Positions 9,206 through 15,931 of a stretch of 39,748 nucleotides of DNA are shown one piece after another. Positions within the stretch are counted from its first letter, which is position 1, and every line of letters starts with the position of its first letter. The notes beneath the pieces were generated by a model, which did not search any database, had not been told where the DNA came from, and was given only the letters and a program-made list of their open reading frames with translations. Origin of the DNA: an uncultured Odoribacter sp. (GTDB taxonomy: Bacteria > Bacteroidota > Bacteroidia > Bacteroidales > Marinifilaceae); NCBI GenBank assembly GCA_905193145.1, contig CAJJNP010000007.1, positions 1 to 39,748 on the forward strand, in the 5' to 3' direction. Made by a program: the position numbers and the translations under genes.

Positions 9206-10012
9206 CTACTTAACAATCAACACCAAAATAGAGGTCAACAGCGAACCGATAGAAACCCAGAACGAGGAGGAACGGATGGTATTACCATTCACCGTCGACT
9301 GACGTGCCTTCACCTTATTCGGCTCCACATAAACCAAATCATTCTGTTTCAAGTAGTAGACCGGCGAACTGTAGAGCGATTTTGCCGAGGTCAAATCCAC
9401 AAAATAGACCTGCTGTTTTCCTTCAACCTCCCGCTGCACCATCACCCGATTACGTTCTCCGTAAACGGTCAAATCACCTGCCATGCCGATGGCATCCAAA
9501 AGCGTCATCCGGTCCTTATCAATGTTGTAACGTCCCGGCTTGGTCACTTCGCCCAAAACCGATACCGTCAGGTTCATAAACTCAACGGTCACCACCGGGT
9601 CCTTCACCAGATTCTGAGAAATCAGTTCGTTTTTAATCTTGGCGGCAATCTCTTCACGGGTCATACCGGCTATGTGCACCTTTCCCAAAACCGGAAACTC
9701 GATATCACCGGCTTTGTTGACCGTATAACCGGATACACCACGGTCATAAAAAGTATTCTGTTCGGTTGTTGCCCCAATGGTCCGAGAAATTACCGGCAAA
9801 TTAAACAGGTTTGCCAACAACGGATCCCGGCTGTTCACCACAATGGAAATCTTGTCCTCCGGCTGCACCCGAATATCGGTACCCGTAGCAATCGGTTCTG
9901 CCGAACCGGCATAGACATCCTGAAAATAGGCAATCTTGGGCGCTGCACAACCGCTAAAGAGCGCCACGGCAACCAACAACTGAAAAATACGTTGCAACAT
10001 TTGTTTTCTCAT
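9206..10012 (-). CDS. wza: Polysaccharide export outer-membrane lipoprotein (Wza/BexD-like)
   Basis: The 268-residue product starts with a lipoprotein signal peptide and lipobox LFSGC (Cys at about residue 22). It contains the Poly_export domain, including VQPEDKISIVVNSRDP (about 49-64), and a SLBB-type segment (LTVSVLGEVTKPGRYNI, about 148-164) followed by LLDAIGMAGDL. A C-terminal hydrophobic segment (WVSIGSLLTSILVLIVK) fits the membrane-spanning helix of Wza-like channels. The protein would form the outer-membrane exit for the capsule polymer, docking to Wzc. It is shorter than E. coli Wza (379), as is common in Bacteroides. It lies between upxY and wzc, with about 33 bases to the former. 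Confidence 0.93.
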   Translation of the reverse strand: MRKQMLQRIFQLLVAVALFSGCAAPKIAYFQDVYAGSAEPIATGTDIRVQPEDKISIVVNSRDPLLANLFNLPVISRTIGATTEQNTFYDRGVSGYTVNKAGDIEFPVLGKVHIAGMTREEIAAKIKNELISQNLVKDPVVTVEFMNLTVSVLGEVTKPGRYNIDKDRMTLLDAIGMAGDLTVYGERNRVMVQREVEGKQQVYFVDLTSAKSLYSSPVYYLKQNDLVYVEPNKVKARQSTVNGNTIRSSSFWVSIGSLLTSILVLIVK

Positions 10013-10045
10013 CTCTTGTTCTTCGTTTTTATTGTGTCATCTAGT

Positions 10046-10576
10046 TTATTCCAATACCTCAATCATCTCCGGATTGACCACCACCGCCACCGACAGAAAA
10101 TCCGGCAGCTCGACCACCAGCCGCTTCACTTTGGAGCCCCGCACGGAGAGCAGTTTGCCTTCGTACCCGCCGAAAGGACCGCCGACAATCCGGATGTGGC
10201 GACTACACATCGCACCGGTGATTTCGCCCGGCAGATAGAAACGCGGCTCGTCCGACAGGCTCACCGCCCGGACAAAACGCTCCATTTCGGCATCCGCCAC
10301 CACCATCGGCCGGCAATAACCGCCCCGCAGGTAACGGTATTGCAAAGTGGGGATGCGCTCCACCTGAGCATCCAGCTCCTTCCGCTCAGCATGCACAAAC
10401 AGCAAATCCGGCAACACCGCCACATATTCGCGACAACGCTTGCCGTTGCGGGTGCGAACCCGCCACTCCCGGGGCGTAAAAACCTCCATTCCCGCCTCTT
10501 CCAACTGACTGCAAGCAGTGTTTTTGGCATTCGCACGCTTCAAGTCGCGCATGACATACCAGCGTTTCTGTTCCAT
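10046..10576 (-). CDS. UpxY-family transcription antiterminator (NusG/RfaH-like)
   Basis: The 176-residue protein has an N-terminal NGN fold beginning RWYVMRDLKRANAKN, with a segment (EYVAVLPDLLFVHAE) typical of UpxY/RfaH proteins, and a C-terminal KOW-like region (VGGPFGGYEGKLLSVRG, about 128-145). In Bacteroides each capsule locus starts with its own UpxY, which acts on RNA polymerase in the 5' leader of that locus to prevent premature termination. It is the first gene of this capsule operon and is preceded by a leader of about 165 bases, consistent with that mechanism. The companion gene upxZ, which blocks UpxY proteins of other loci, is not visible next to it. Confidence 0.9.
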   Translation of the reverse strand: MEQKRWYVMRDLKRANAKNTACSQLEEAGMEVFTPREWRVRTRNGKRCREYVAVLPDLLFVHAERKELDAQVERIPTLQYRYLRGGYCRPMVVADAEMERFVRAVSLSDEPRFYLPGEITGAMCSRHIRIVGGPFGGYEGKLLSVRGSKVKRLVVELPDFLSVAVVVNPEMIEVLE

Positions 10577-10727
10577 TCATCAGGCTTCTTCGTTTAGCAA
10601 CAAGGCATATTTACTATTCCTGCTCACAACAACATCTCTCTGTTTTATAAGCAGTTACGTCACTCTTGTAGAAAAGCTGGGCTTTGTTACACCAGTTTAA
10701 GAATTGCGACATCAGTTACACACCTTG

Positions 10728-10745
10728 TTTACCACTATTGGTAAA
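10728..10745 (-). promoter_or_regulatory. Inverted repeat at the start of the capsule leader
   Basis: TTTACCA at 10728-10734 and TGGTAAA at 10739-10745 form a perfect 7-base palindromic pair separated by CTAT. It lies at or just downstream of the predicted upxY transcription start, so it could be an operator or a 5'-end RNA hairpin. No function is established. Confidence 0.45.
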
Positions 10746-10747
10746 GA

Positions 10748-10755
10748 CAAAAGTA
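10748..10755 (-). promoter_or_regulatory. Putative -7 box of the capsule (upxY) promoter
   Basis: The minus strand reads TACTTTTG, matching the Bacteroidota -7 consensus TAnnTTTG. No clear TTTG lies at the expected -33 distance, so the promoter may be weak or activator-dependent. The predicted start near 10741 would give an upxY leader of about 165 bases. Confidence 0.4.
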
Positions 10756-10828
10756 TAAAAAATATTGTAACTACCATATTTATTTTAATATTTTCGATAG
10801 AAAGAGTGCATTTTTTTGTTTTTGAAAG

Positions 10829-10836
10829 TATCTTTG
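10829..10836 (+). promoter_or_regulatory. Putative -7 box for the RteC-like gene
   Basis: TATCTTTG matches TAnnTTTG exactly. A correctly spaced TTTG at -33 is not obvious. Transcription would start near 10843, 26 bases before the ATG at 10869, which favours that upstream ATG over the one at 10988 as the original start. Confidence 0.5.
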
Positions 10837-10987
10837 CATAAAGCTATTTATTACCTAATACCAAACAAATGAACGAGCTGAAAATTTTTTAAAGAACCTT
10901 TATTCAGCCAAGGTTGTACTGACGGGCGAACAGGAGCACCCCCTCATCTTCAATGGATTTAAAGAGGCAGACCTCTTTTATGAGTAC

Positions 10988-11536
10988 ATGACTGAAGAAC
11001 TTATCACTATTTTTTCATATTACCATTCGGTGGAAGAGAAACGCCGCCAACTGTTCCAGCAGATGTTGCGCATGGATGTGGAGGAAAAACTGAAAATATG
11101 CCATGAGGACGAACAAGGCAGGTATGTCCATTCCAATCTTGACGTGCAACGCCATTTCCAGCCGGTGGAACCGACGGAGCTGACCCGCTCGGAAAGCTAT
11201 GCCCTGCAGCATTTTATCGGAGTGCAGTACCATTTTCTGCTGTATATGAAAAATTTACTGCAGCAGAAGCAAACTCCCGTCACCCCCGGCTTCCGATGGA
11301 AAGGAGGCATCGGACAGCTGCTGGAGCTGCTCGATGCCCTGCAGCTTTTTGTAGAACCGACCTGCCCGCAAGGCACACAGAAGTACTGGTTTGAATCGTT
11401 CTGCACCCTCCTGCAGATGAAATGCCCCGCCAACCTGAACCAGGAGCTGCAGAAAAAGCGAAACCGGTATGCCCCCACCCGCTTCCTGCAAGAGCTACAG
11501 ACCACTTATCTCAATAAATGTCAGCATATTGAATAA
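10988..11536 (+). CDS. RteC-like hypothetical protein, probably 5'-frameshifted
   Basis: The intact frame from ATG 10988 gives 182 residues. Its C-terminal half (FRWKGGIGQLLELLDALQLF, then RNRYAPTRFLQELQ) resembles the end of RteC proteins, regulators of Bacteroides conjugative elements, in the pattern W-x-G-x-x-x-x-L-x-EL-x-x-AL and R-x-x-x-x-R-F-L. The same frame is open without ATG back to 10859 and reads like coding sequence. A good promoter box lies at 10829 and an ATG at 10869 starts MNELKIF, then hits TAA in a T6 run at 10885-10890. One extra T would join both frames into a protein of about 222 residues. It is therefore either a broken gene, a sequencing error, or a slippage-switchable gene. 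It diverges from the capsule operon, so a regulatory role in capsule expression is possible but unproven. Confidence 0.55.
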   Translation: MTEELITIFSYYHSVEEKRRQLFQQMLRMDVEEKLKICHEDEQGRYVHSNLDVQRHFQPVEPTELTRSESYALQHFIGVQYHFLLYMKNLLQQKQTPVTPGFRWKGGIGQLLELLDALQLFVEPTCPQGTQKYWFESFCTLLQMKCPANLNQELQKKRNRYAPTRFLQELQTTYLNKCQHIE

Positions 11537-11557
11537 GAAAAAACGGCTAGTAGCCAA

Positions 11558-11585
11558 TTGTCACTTTTCTGCCGGTGTACCTTTG
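11558..11585 (+). promoter_or_regulatory. Promoter of the amidase gene
   Basis: The -7 box TACCTTTG is at 11578-11585, with a TTG-type -33 at 11558-11560, 17 bases upstream. Transcription would start near 11592, so translation must start at the ATG at 11608 and not at the upstream in-frame ATG at 11575. Confidence 0.6.
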
Positions 11586-11607
11586 CCGTACACTAAAACA
11601 AAAAACT

Positions 11608-12234
11608 ATGGTCATTAAAAATCATTATCTGAAAAGCGAAGCAGCTGACCGACTGGTGAAGCAGCTGCACTGTGACAAACAAAGCAGTAAACTGGAGTAT
11701 CCGGAAGTCATCCTGCTCCATTACACCGCCGGCGGCAATGCCCTGTCGTCCGCCCATTACCTTGCCCGCAAGGATACGGATGCCTCCGCCCACGTGGTGG
11801 TTGCCCGTGACGGAGGCATCATCCAGCTGTTGCCGTTTGACACCGTGGCGTGGCATGCCGGACGGAGCGAATTTGAAGGACGCACCCAACTGAACCGCTG
11901 GTCGATCGGTATCGAGATGGACAATGCCGGCGAACTCCACCGCAGACAGGGCCGTTTCTTCTCGTGGTTTAACAAGGAGTATATGCCCGACGAGGTGTAC
12001 ACCGACTGCCAAAACGGACACGCCCGCTACTGGCACCGCTACACGGAGGCGCAAATCGAGTCGGTGGCTGCCATCTGCGAACTGCTGATCGAACAGTATC
12101 CCATCCGCCACATCCTCGGCCATTCGGAGGTGACTTCGAGAAAACTGGACCCCGGAGCGGCCTTTCCCCTGGAGGCGTTCAGAAGACGGTTTCAGGAAAA
12201 GCCGGACCGAAAGTGGAGCCCGGAGCGTCCGTAA
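11608..12234 (+). CDS. N-acetylmuramoyl-L-alanine amidase (Amidase_2/PGRP fold)
   Basis: The 208-residue protein has the zinc-amidase pattern: VILLHYTAGG with the first zinc His at about residue 38, SAHVVVARDGGIIQLLP, AWHAG, and the C-terminal ILGHSEVTSRKLDPG motif with His and an acidic/Lys pair before the DPG. These enzymes cleave the bond between N-acetylmuramate and L-alanine in peptidoglycan. There is no signal peptide, so it is either cytoplasmic or released by another route, as with many phage-type endolysins. It has its own promoter and lies between the RteC-like gene and two DUF6266-like genes. Amidases of this type are commonly found beside Bacteroides capsule loci; whether they help capsule assembly through the wall is not known. 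Confidence 0.88.
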   Translation: MVIKNHYLKSEAADRLVKQLHCDKQSSKLEYPEVILLHYTAGGNALSSAHYLARKDTDASAHVVVARDGGIIQLLPFDTVAWHAGRSEFEGRTQLNRWSIGIEMDNAGELHRRQGRFFSWFNKEYMPDEVYTDCQNGHARYWHRYTEAQIESVAAICELLIEQYPIRHILGHSEVTSRKLDPGAAFPLEAFRRRFQEKPDRKWSPERP

Positions 12235-12426
12235 GCCCTCTTTTCCACCTCCCTCCCACCTCCCACTTACCTCTCACCTTTTCCCGTTCGTCCTCCGAAG
12301 TTCCCCCGAAGCTCGTCCGAACGAGAAGCCGGGAGGTACGGAGAAGCAACGGAGGAGCAAGGCGGTATGGAGAGAGACGAGCAAAATGAACGTAAAATGA
12401 TGACAAACCCTTTTATTCTAAAATTT
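12235..12426. other. Purine/pyrimidine-skewed intergenic region
   Basis: The left half (12238-12297) is pyrimidine-rich on the plus strand with repeated CCTCCC/CACCTC-type units. The right half (12326-12380) is purine-rich. They could pair in part, for example TCCTCCG at 12291-12297 with CGGAGGA at 12350-12356, enclosing a short hairpin CTCGT/ACGAG (12312-12316 and 12321-12325). No TAnnTTTG promoter is visible, so the next gene may be co-transcribed with the amidase. Confidence 0.5.
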
Positions 12427-13071
12427 ATGGCTATTATCAAATCTAAATTCTGGAGAGCCCTGAGCGGAAAAATCGGCGAGCTGGTGTTCTGCTATATCAA
12501 AGGCCGACAGTATCTCCGGCAACGGCCCCGGAGAGGAAACCTGGAAGCCCAACCTGCCCAATTGCTGCAGATGAACCGCATGAGGGCATGCGTGTCGTTC
12601 TACCACGCCAATATGGATACACCCATCCCGGATATCTGGAAACTCGTGGCCCGGGAGGTGATTTCCACCGGCTATAACCTGTTTGTGAAGGCCAACATCA
12701 GGCTGTTTGACATGGAGCACCGGATCGGCGACTACAGCCGGCTGCAACTGACCTGCGGCGTGCTGGAGATGCCCTACGAATGGAGCATCCGGCGGGTGGA
12801 CCCCGACCATGTGCAACTGAAATGGTGTTCCAGCCAACAACTGACCGAGGAGCGGCAGAACGACCGCCTGCAGGCCTTCTGGCTGAGAGACAACGGCAGT
12901 TTTGACATCGAAATCTTCCCCCTCCCCGATATCCGGAGAGGTGCCCAGGAGGCGGTATTGCCCCTGCCGGCAGACCATGAAACAGACTGGCATCTCTATC
13001 TCTATTTTACCAATAAAGAGAAGTCCGCTTTTTCCGGCAATAAATATTTTTTCATTGAAAACGAAAAATAA
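12427..13071 (+). CDS. DUF6266-like hypothetical protein (copy 1)
   Basis: I start this gene at the ATG at 12427, giving 214 residues beginning MAIIKSKFWRALSGKIGEL; the frame is open back to 12367 but the MAI start matches the paralogue at 13248. The N-terminal SGKIGELVF...KGRQYLRQRP pattern is like DUF6266 proteins of Bacteroidota, which share a short Gly-Lys-rich N-terminal motif and an all-beta remainder. No signal peptide, membrane segment or catalytic motif is seen. It follows the amidase and precedes a second DUF6266-like gene in the same direction. Function is unknown; recurrence beside amidase and capsule genes hints at a cell-surface or phage-derived structural role. Confidence 0.65.
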   Translation: MAIIKSKFWRALSGKIGELVFCYIKGRQYLRQRPRRGNLEAQPAQLLQMNRMRACVSFYHANMDTPIPDIWKLVAREVISTGYNLFVKANIRLFDMEHRIGDYSRLQLTCGVLEMPYEWSIRRVDPDHVQLKWCSSQQLTEERQNDRLQAFWLRDNGSFDIEIFPLPDIRRGAQEAVLPLPADHETDWHLYLYFTNKEKSAFSGNKYFFIENEK

Positions 13072-13082
13072 TTGCCAAAAAA

Positions 13083-13115
13083 TTTGGAAATCCCATATTT
13101 TTGATTATATCTTTG
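13083..13115 (+). promoter_or_regulatory. Promoter of the second DUF6266-like gene
   Basis: A TTTG at 13083-13086 and TATCTTTG at 13108-13115 are separated by 21 bases, a near-ideal Bacteroidota promoter. Transcription would start near 13122, leaving a leader of about 125 bases that contains the hairpin CTCCC-GGTC-GGGAG at 13157-13170. Confidence 0.75.
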
Positions 13116-13247
13116 CAGCACACAATGACAGAAATCACCACCATTGTATCAACAGTCTCCCGGTCGGGAGTACGCAGCAGGAAGCCTGATCATAGCTCCC
13201 ATTCTTTTTAAGTTATCTCATTGTTAAATTTTAAATTCTTAAAAATT

Positions 13248-13868
13248 ATGGCTATATATCATTCTGCTATTTTCGATTCTTTGCGTAATAAACTGGCTAA
13301 TACCGTGCTTTATAAAAAAGGTCCGGACGGCATCATCCGCACCCGTCCCGCCAAGGTGAAAAACCCACGCACCGCGGAGCAACAGAAACAACGTGCCCGC
13401 ATGGGAGCCGTCATCGAGCTCTCAAGAAGATTCGCTCCGATTATCACAACCGGATTCTGCAACCGACCGATCCGCCTGACTGCCTATAATATGTTTACGA
13501 AGCTGAATGTGGCTAACATTGCCGTGGACGACCAGTTTCAGGCAACACCTGATTTTAAAAAGTTCATCGTATCGGACGGAGTGCTGGCAGCACCGAAGGT
13601 TTCGGCTGAGAAATCAAGCAGCCTCATCAATTTCACCTGCACACCGCAAGCTGCAGACGGATTGAGCGCGGGAGACGATATCATCTATGCCGGTATTTAC
13701 GAGGAGGAATTGAAGACAGCCAGACTGCATAAAATCGGGACCCGTGCTGAGGGAGCCTCTTCCTCTTTTGAATATCCCGAAAACTGGAAATCCGACAAAA
13801 TGCATATATATGTATTTGCGGTCAGCCGATCCAAAAAACGGACCTCTCCGACCGTTTATTTCTCCTAA
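13248..13868 (+). CDS. DUF6266-like hypothetical protein (copy 2)
   Basis: The product has 206 residues from the ATG at 13248, beginning MAIYHSAIFDSLRNKLANTV. The frame is open to an ATG at 13221, but the shorter start gives the MAI opening shared with copy 1. The block RTRPAKVKNPRTAEQQKQRA (about 34-53) followed by AYNMFTKLN is characteristic of DUF6266-like Bacteroidota proteins. The C-terminal half (SSLINFTCTP...DIIYAGIYEEEL...KMHIYVFAVSR) looks like a beta-sandwich. No known catalytic residues or signal peptide are visible. It has its own strong promoter and ends at a strong terminator, so it is probably well expressed. Function is unknown. Confidence 0.7.
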   Translation: MAIYHSAIFDSLRNKLANTVLYKKGPDGIIRTRPAKVKNPRTAEQQKQRARMGAVIELSRRFAPIITTGFCNRPIRLTAYNMFTKLNVANIAVDDQFQATPDFKKFIVSDGVLAAPKVSAEKSSSLINFTCTPQAADGLSAGDDIIYAGIYEEELKTARLHKIGTRAEGASSSFEYPENWKSDKMHIYVFAVSRSKKRTSPTVYFS

Positions 13869-13873
13869 CAGAC

Positions 13874-13901
13874 AAAACGCCTCCGCAAAGGAGGCGTTTT
13901 T
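13874..13901. terminator. Bidirectional rho-independent terminator
   Basis: An 11-base perfect stem (13874-13884 with 13890-13900, loop GCAAA) is flanked by A's and T's on both sides. It lies between the convergent DUF6266-like gene and the wzz-like gene and can serve both. Confidence 0.9.
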
Positions 13902-13926
13902 ATTTATATCAACAAAACCTGACTTG

Positions 13927-14742
13927 CTAACGACGACGTTCCGGCATCAACAATGCCCATCCGCATCCCAGCAAAATACCCAGGAACAACGCTGCCGCCA
14001 AGAGCAGGCGCGGACGGGGTTGGGAAGGAACCGCCGGTTCGGCCACCGGCTTGATGACGGTCAGTACCAGACTGTCGTCCTGACAACGGATGCGTGCCTT
14101 CTCGTATTCGCCCACACAATCCGAATAGAGCGAATAGAAAAGGTCGTAATCCTCCAGCAGAATCTTTTTCTCCACCTCACGACGGACAGGGGAAAGCGAA
14201 GCGGTCTTCTCCAGCGACTCCACCAGCTGCTGCCGGCGGCGTTGCAACTCATCCTTCATCTTGAAGTAGCGTTTCTCTACAGCATCAAGTTCTACCCACA
14301 TCTTTTTACTGCCCTCTTTACGGATATACTCTTCCAACAACAGACGAGCCTGTTCTGCCAAAAACGCAGCCTGCTTCGGATGGCCGGTCTCGGCACCCAC
14401 CGTGAGGTAGTTTTCGTTCATATTCAAGGCAATGAACAACTCTTTGCGCAATCTGTCGCTAGTGAGCGTATCACCATCCGCCGACACTTCCGGCACCCGG
14501 CGGCTCAGTTCACGCATAAAAGCGTCGCTGTAAAAGAGATCCGGATAGAGCGAAGGAGAGATCTGACATGAACCATCAGACAGCTTCCACTGCATCATAC
14601 ACTCCGCCTTATACTGACGGGGCAAAAGAAAAACCAGCGCCACACCCACAACCAGACATCCGCCTATCCAGGCAAAAATCGCCTTCTTGCGACGCCACAA
14701 TTTCTCCAGGATGTCAAACAAATCGATATTTTCCGTTTCCAT
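13927..14742 (-). CDS. Wzz-like chain-length determinant protein
   Basis: The 271-residue protein has the Wzz layout: a cytoplasmic N-terminus (METENIDLFDILEKLWRRKK), a first membrane segment at about 21-40, a long charged, mostly helical periplasmic region, and a second membrane segment at about 245-265 preceded by a proline-rich stretch (PAVPSQPRPR). Such proteins set the modal length of polysaccharide chains by interacting with Wzy. It has no kinase domain. It lies 10 bases after rluB, in the same direction, so it appears to be the last gene of the tgt-lptG-rluB transcription unit and not of the capsule operon, although the capsule locus is only a few kilobases away. It may serve that capsule or another polysaccharide. 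Confidence 0.83.
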   Translation of the reverse strand: METENIDLFDILEKLWRRKKAIFAWIGGCLVVGVALVFLLPRQYKAECMMQWKLSDGSCQISPSLYPDLFYSDAFMRELSRRVPEVSADGDTLTSDRLRKELFIALNMNENYLTVGAETGHPKQAAFLAEQARLLLEEYIRKEGSKKMWVELDAVEKRYFKMKDELQRRRQQLVESLEKTASLSPVRREVEKKILLEDYDLFYSLYSDCVGEYEKARIRCQDDSLVLTVIKPVAEPAVPSQPRPRLLLAAALFLGILLGCGWALLMPERRR

Positions 14743-14752
14743 GAATCAAAAT

Positions 14753-15901
14753 TTAGTACACTTTCAGCATATTCACCTCTCTGGCCGTCAGAAAACGCCA
14801 TTTTCCGCGCGGCACGTTTTTCTTGGTAATACCGGCAAAATAGACCCGGTCGAGCTTGAGAATCTGGTAGCCGAAATGTTCGAAAATACGGCGTACGATG
14901 CGGTTTTTACCGGAGTGAATCTCAATACCCACCTCCGTACGGTCCGGAGCGGTGTAGTTGATTTCGTCCGCCTTGATAAATCCGTCCTCCAGCTCGATGC
15001 CGTTGGAAATGGCTTCAAAATCCGCCTCCTCCAGCGGTTTGTCGAGGAATACGTGATAGATTTTCTTATGGTCGAACTTCGGATGGGTCAGCTTCTTCGC
15101 CAAGTCGCCATCGTTGGTGAACAACAATACGCCGGTAGTCTGGCGGTCGAGACGTCCCACAGGATAGATCCGCTCCTTGCAGGCACCTTCAATGAGCGAC
15201 ATCACCGTCTTGCGCTCCAGCGGGTCCTCCACGGTGGTCACATAATCCTTCGGCTTGTTGAGCACCAGGTAGACTTTGCGCTCGGGTACAATCACATTGC
15301 CGTCAACCTCCACGGCATCGGAACGCTTCACCTTCTGTCCGACAGTCTGCACCACCTCACCGTTGACCTTCACCCGGCCGGCAACAATCAGCTCATCGGC
15401 ATCGCGACGCGAGCAGACACCGCTCATGGCGATATAGCGGTTGAGGCGAAGCTCGGTATTCTCATCCTCATTTTTCAGACGATGAACCAGCTGCTTCTTT
15501 TTGCTGTAGTGCTTCCGGCGCAGTTCCTCCTTCTCGTCGGATGAAATCTCAGCCCGTTCACGGGGAACATATTCCCGGCGGCGGTTATCCTGAATGCGCG
15601 GACGGCGCGGGCGGGCAGACGCATCAAAAGAACGCTCACGGCGTTCGCCATCACGGCTGAATGTGCGTTCCCGACGGTTATCCTCCCGGCTGAATGTGCG
15701 TTCCCGACGGTTGTCATCGCGGTTAAAAGTGCGGGGACGACGTTCGCCGCTGTTATTAAAAGTACGCTCCCGACGCTCACCGTTGTTGAAACTGCGTTCG
15801 CGATGTTCGCCGTTATATCTTCTTCCGCTCTGGTAGTCCTCCCGACTATCATCTCTCCGCGGACGATAGGAACGTTGGTTCCTGTTGAATTCTTTTTCCA
15901 T
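14753..15901 (-). CDS. rluB: 23S rRNA pseudouridine synthase (RluB/RsuA family) with Arg-rich repeat extension
   Basis: The 382-residue protein has an S4 RNA-binding domain near residues 150-195 (LRLNRYIAMSGVCSRRDADELI) and an RsuA/RluB/E/F catalytic domain with the active-site motif GRLDRQTTGVLLFTNDG. It should convert a uridine to pseudouridine in large-subunit rRNA. The first 145 residues are a basic, low-complexity extension containing six units of 10-11 residues of the form ERTFSREDNRR, absent from the E. coli enzyme but common in Bacteroidota relatives. The extension may help RNA binding. It is located between lptG (30-base gap) and a wzz-like gene. Assignment to RluB over RluE/F rests on length and motif and is not certain. 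Confidence 0.88.
   Translation of the reverse strand: MEKEFNRNQRSYRPRRDDSREDYQSGRRYNGEHRERSFNNGERRERTFNNSGERRPRTFNRDDNRRERTFSREDNRRERTFSRDGERRERSFDASARPRRPRIQDNRRREYVPRERAEISSDEKEELRRKHYSKKKQLVHRLKNEDENTELRLNRYIAMSGVCSRRDADELIVAGRVKVNGEVVQTVGQKVKRSDAVEVDGNVIVPERKVYLVLNKPKDYVTTVEDPLERKTVMSLIEGACKERIYPVGRLDRQTTGVLLFTNDGDLAKKLTHPKFDHKKIYHVFLDKPLEEADFEAISNGIELEDGFIKADEINYTAPDRTEVGIEIHSGKNRIVRRIFEHFGYQILKLDRVYFAGITKKNVPRGKWRFLTAREVNMLKVY
15604..15801 (-). repeat. 33-base minisatellite in the rluB N-terminus
   Basis: About six imperfect units of roughly 33 bases (one 30) encode 10-11 residue repeats with the core (E/P)R(S/T)F and ending in (D/N/E)RR. Neighbouring units such as those around 15670-15715 share long identical runs, so unit number may vary between strains without changing frame. 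Confidence 0.75.
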
Positions 15902-15931
15902 CTTTGATTAAATATATTAATATAAGTAATA

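Larger units (their letters stand above)
10577..10868. other. Divergent regulatory region and capsule-operon leader
   Basis: No gene is present. The right part carries two outward promoter-like boxes, 10748-10755 on the minus strand and 10829-10836 on the plus strand. The left part (10577-10745) would be the untranslated leader of upxY. It contains a perfect 7-base inverted repeat (10728-10734 with 10739-10745, loop CTAT) close to the expected transcript 5' end, and three GTTAC motifs at 10654, 10686 and 10715. I did not find long inverted repeats flanking the promoter of the kind that mark invertible capsule promoters of B. fragilis. Confidence 0.6.

Noticed and set aside
10577..10868. Possible invertible capsule promoter
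   Set aside because: Only a short 7-base inverted repeat with a 4-base loop was found. No pair of longer inverted repeats flanks the promoter, so inversion is not supported.
13157..13170. Riboswitch in the leader of the second DUF6266-like gene
   Set aside because: Only one short hairpin is visible, with no match to any riboswitch core that I know; it is noted as a leader hairpin only.
15594..15836. Plus-strand Arg/Ser-rich frame opposite rluB
   Set aside because: It is the complement of the Arg-rich repeat in rluB and simply mirrors that low-complexity DNA.
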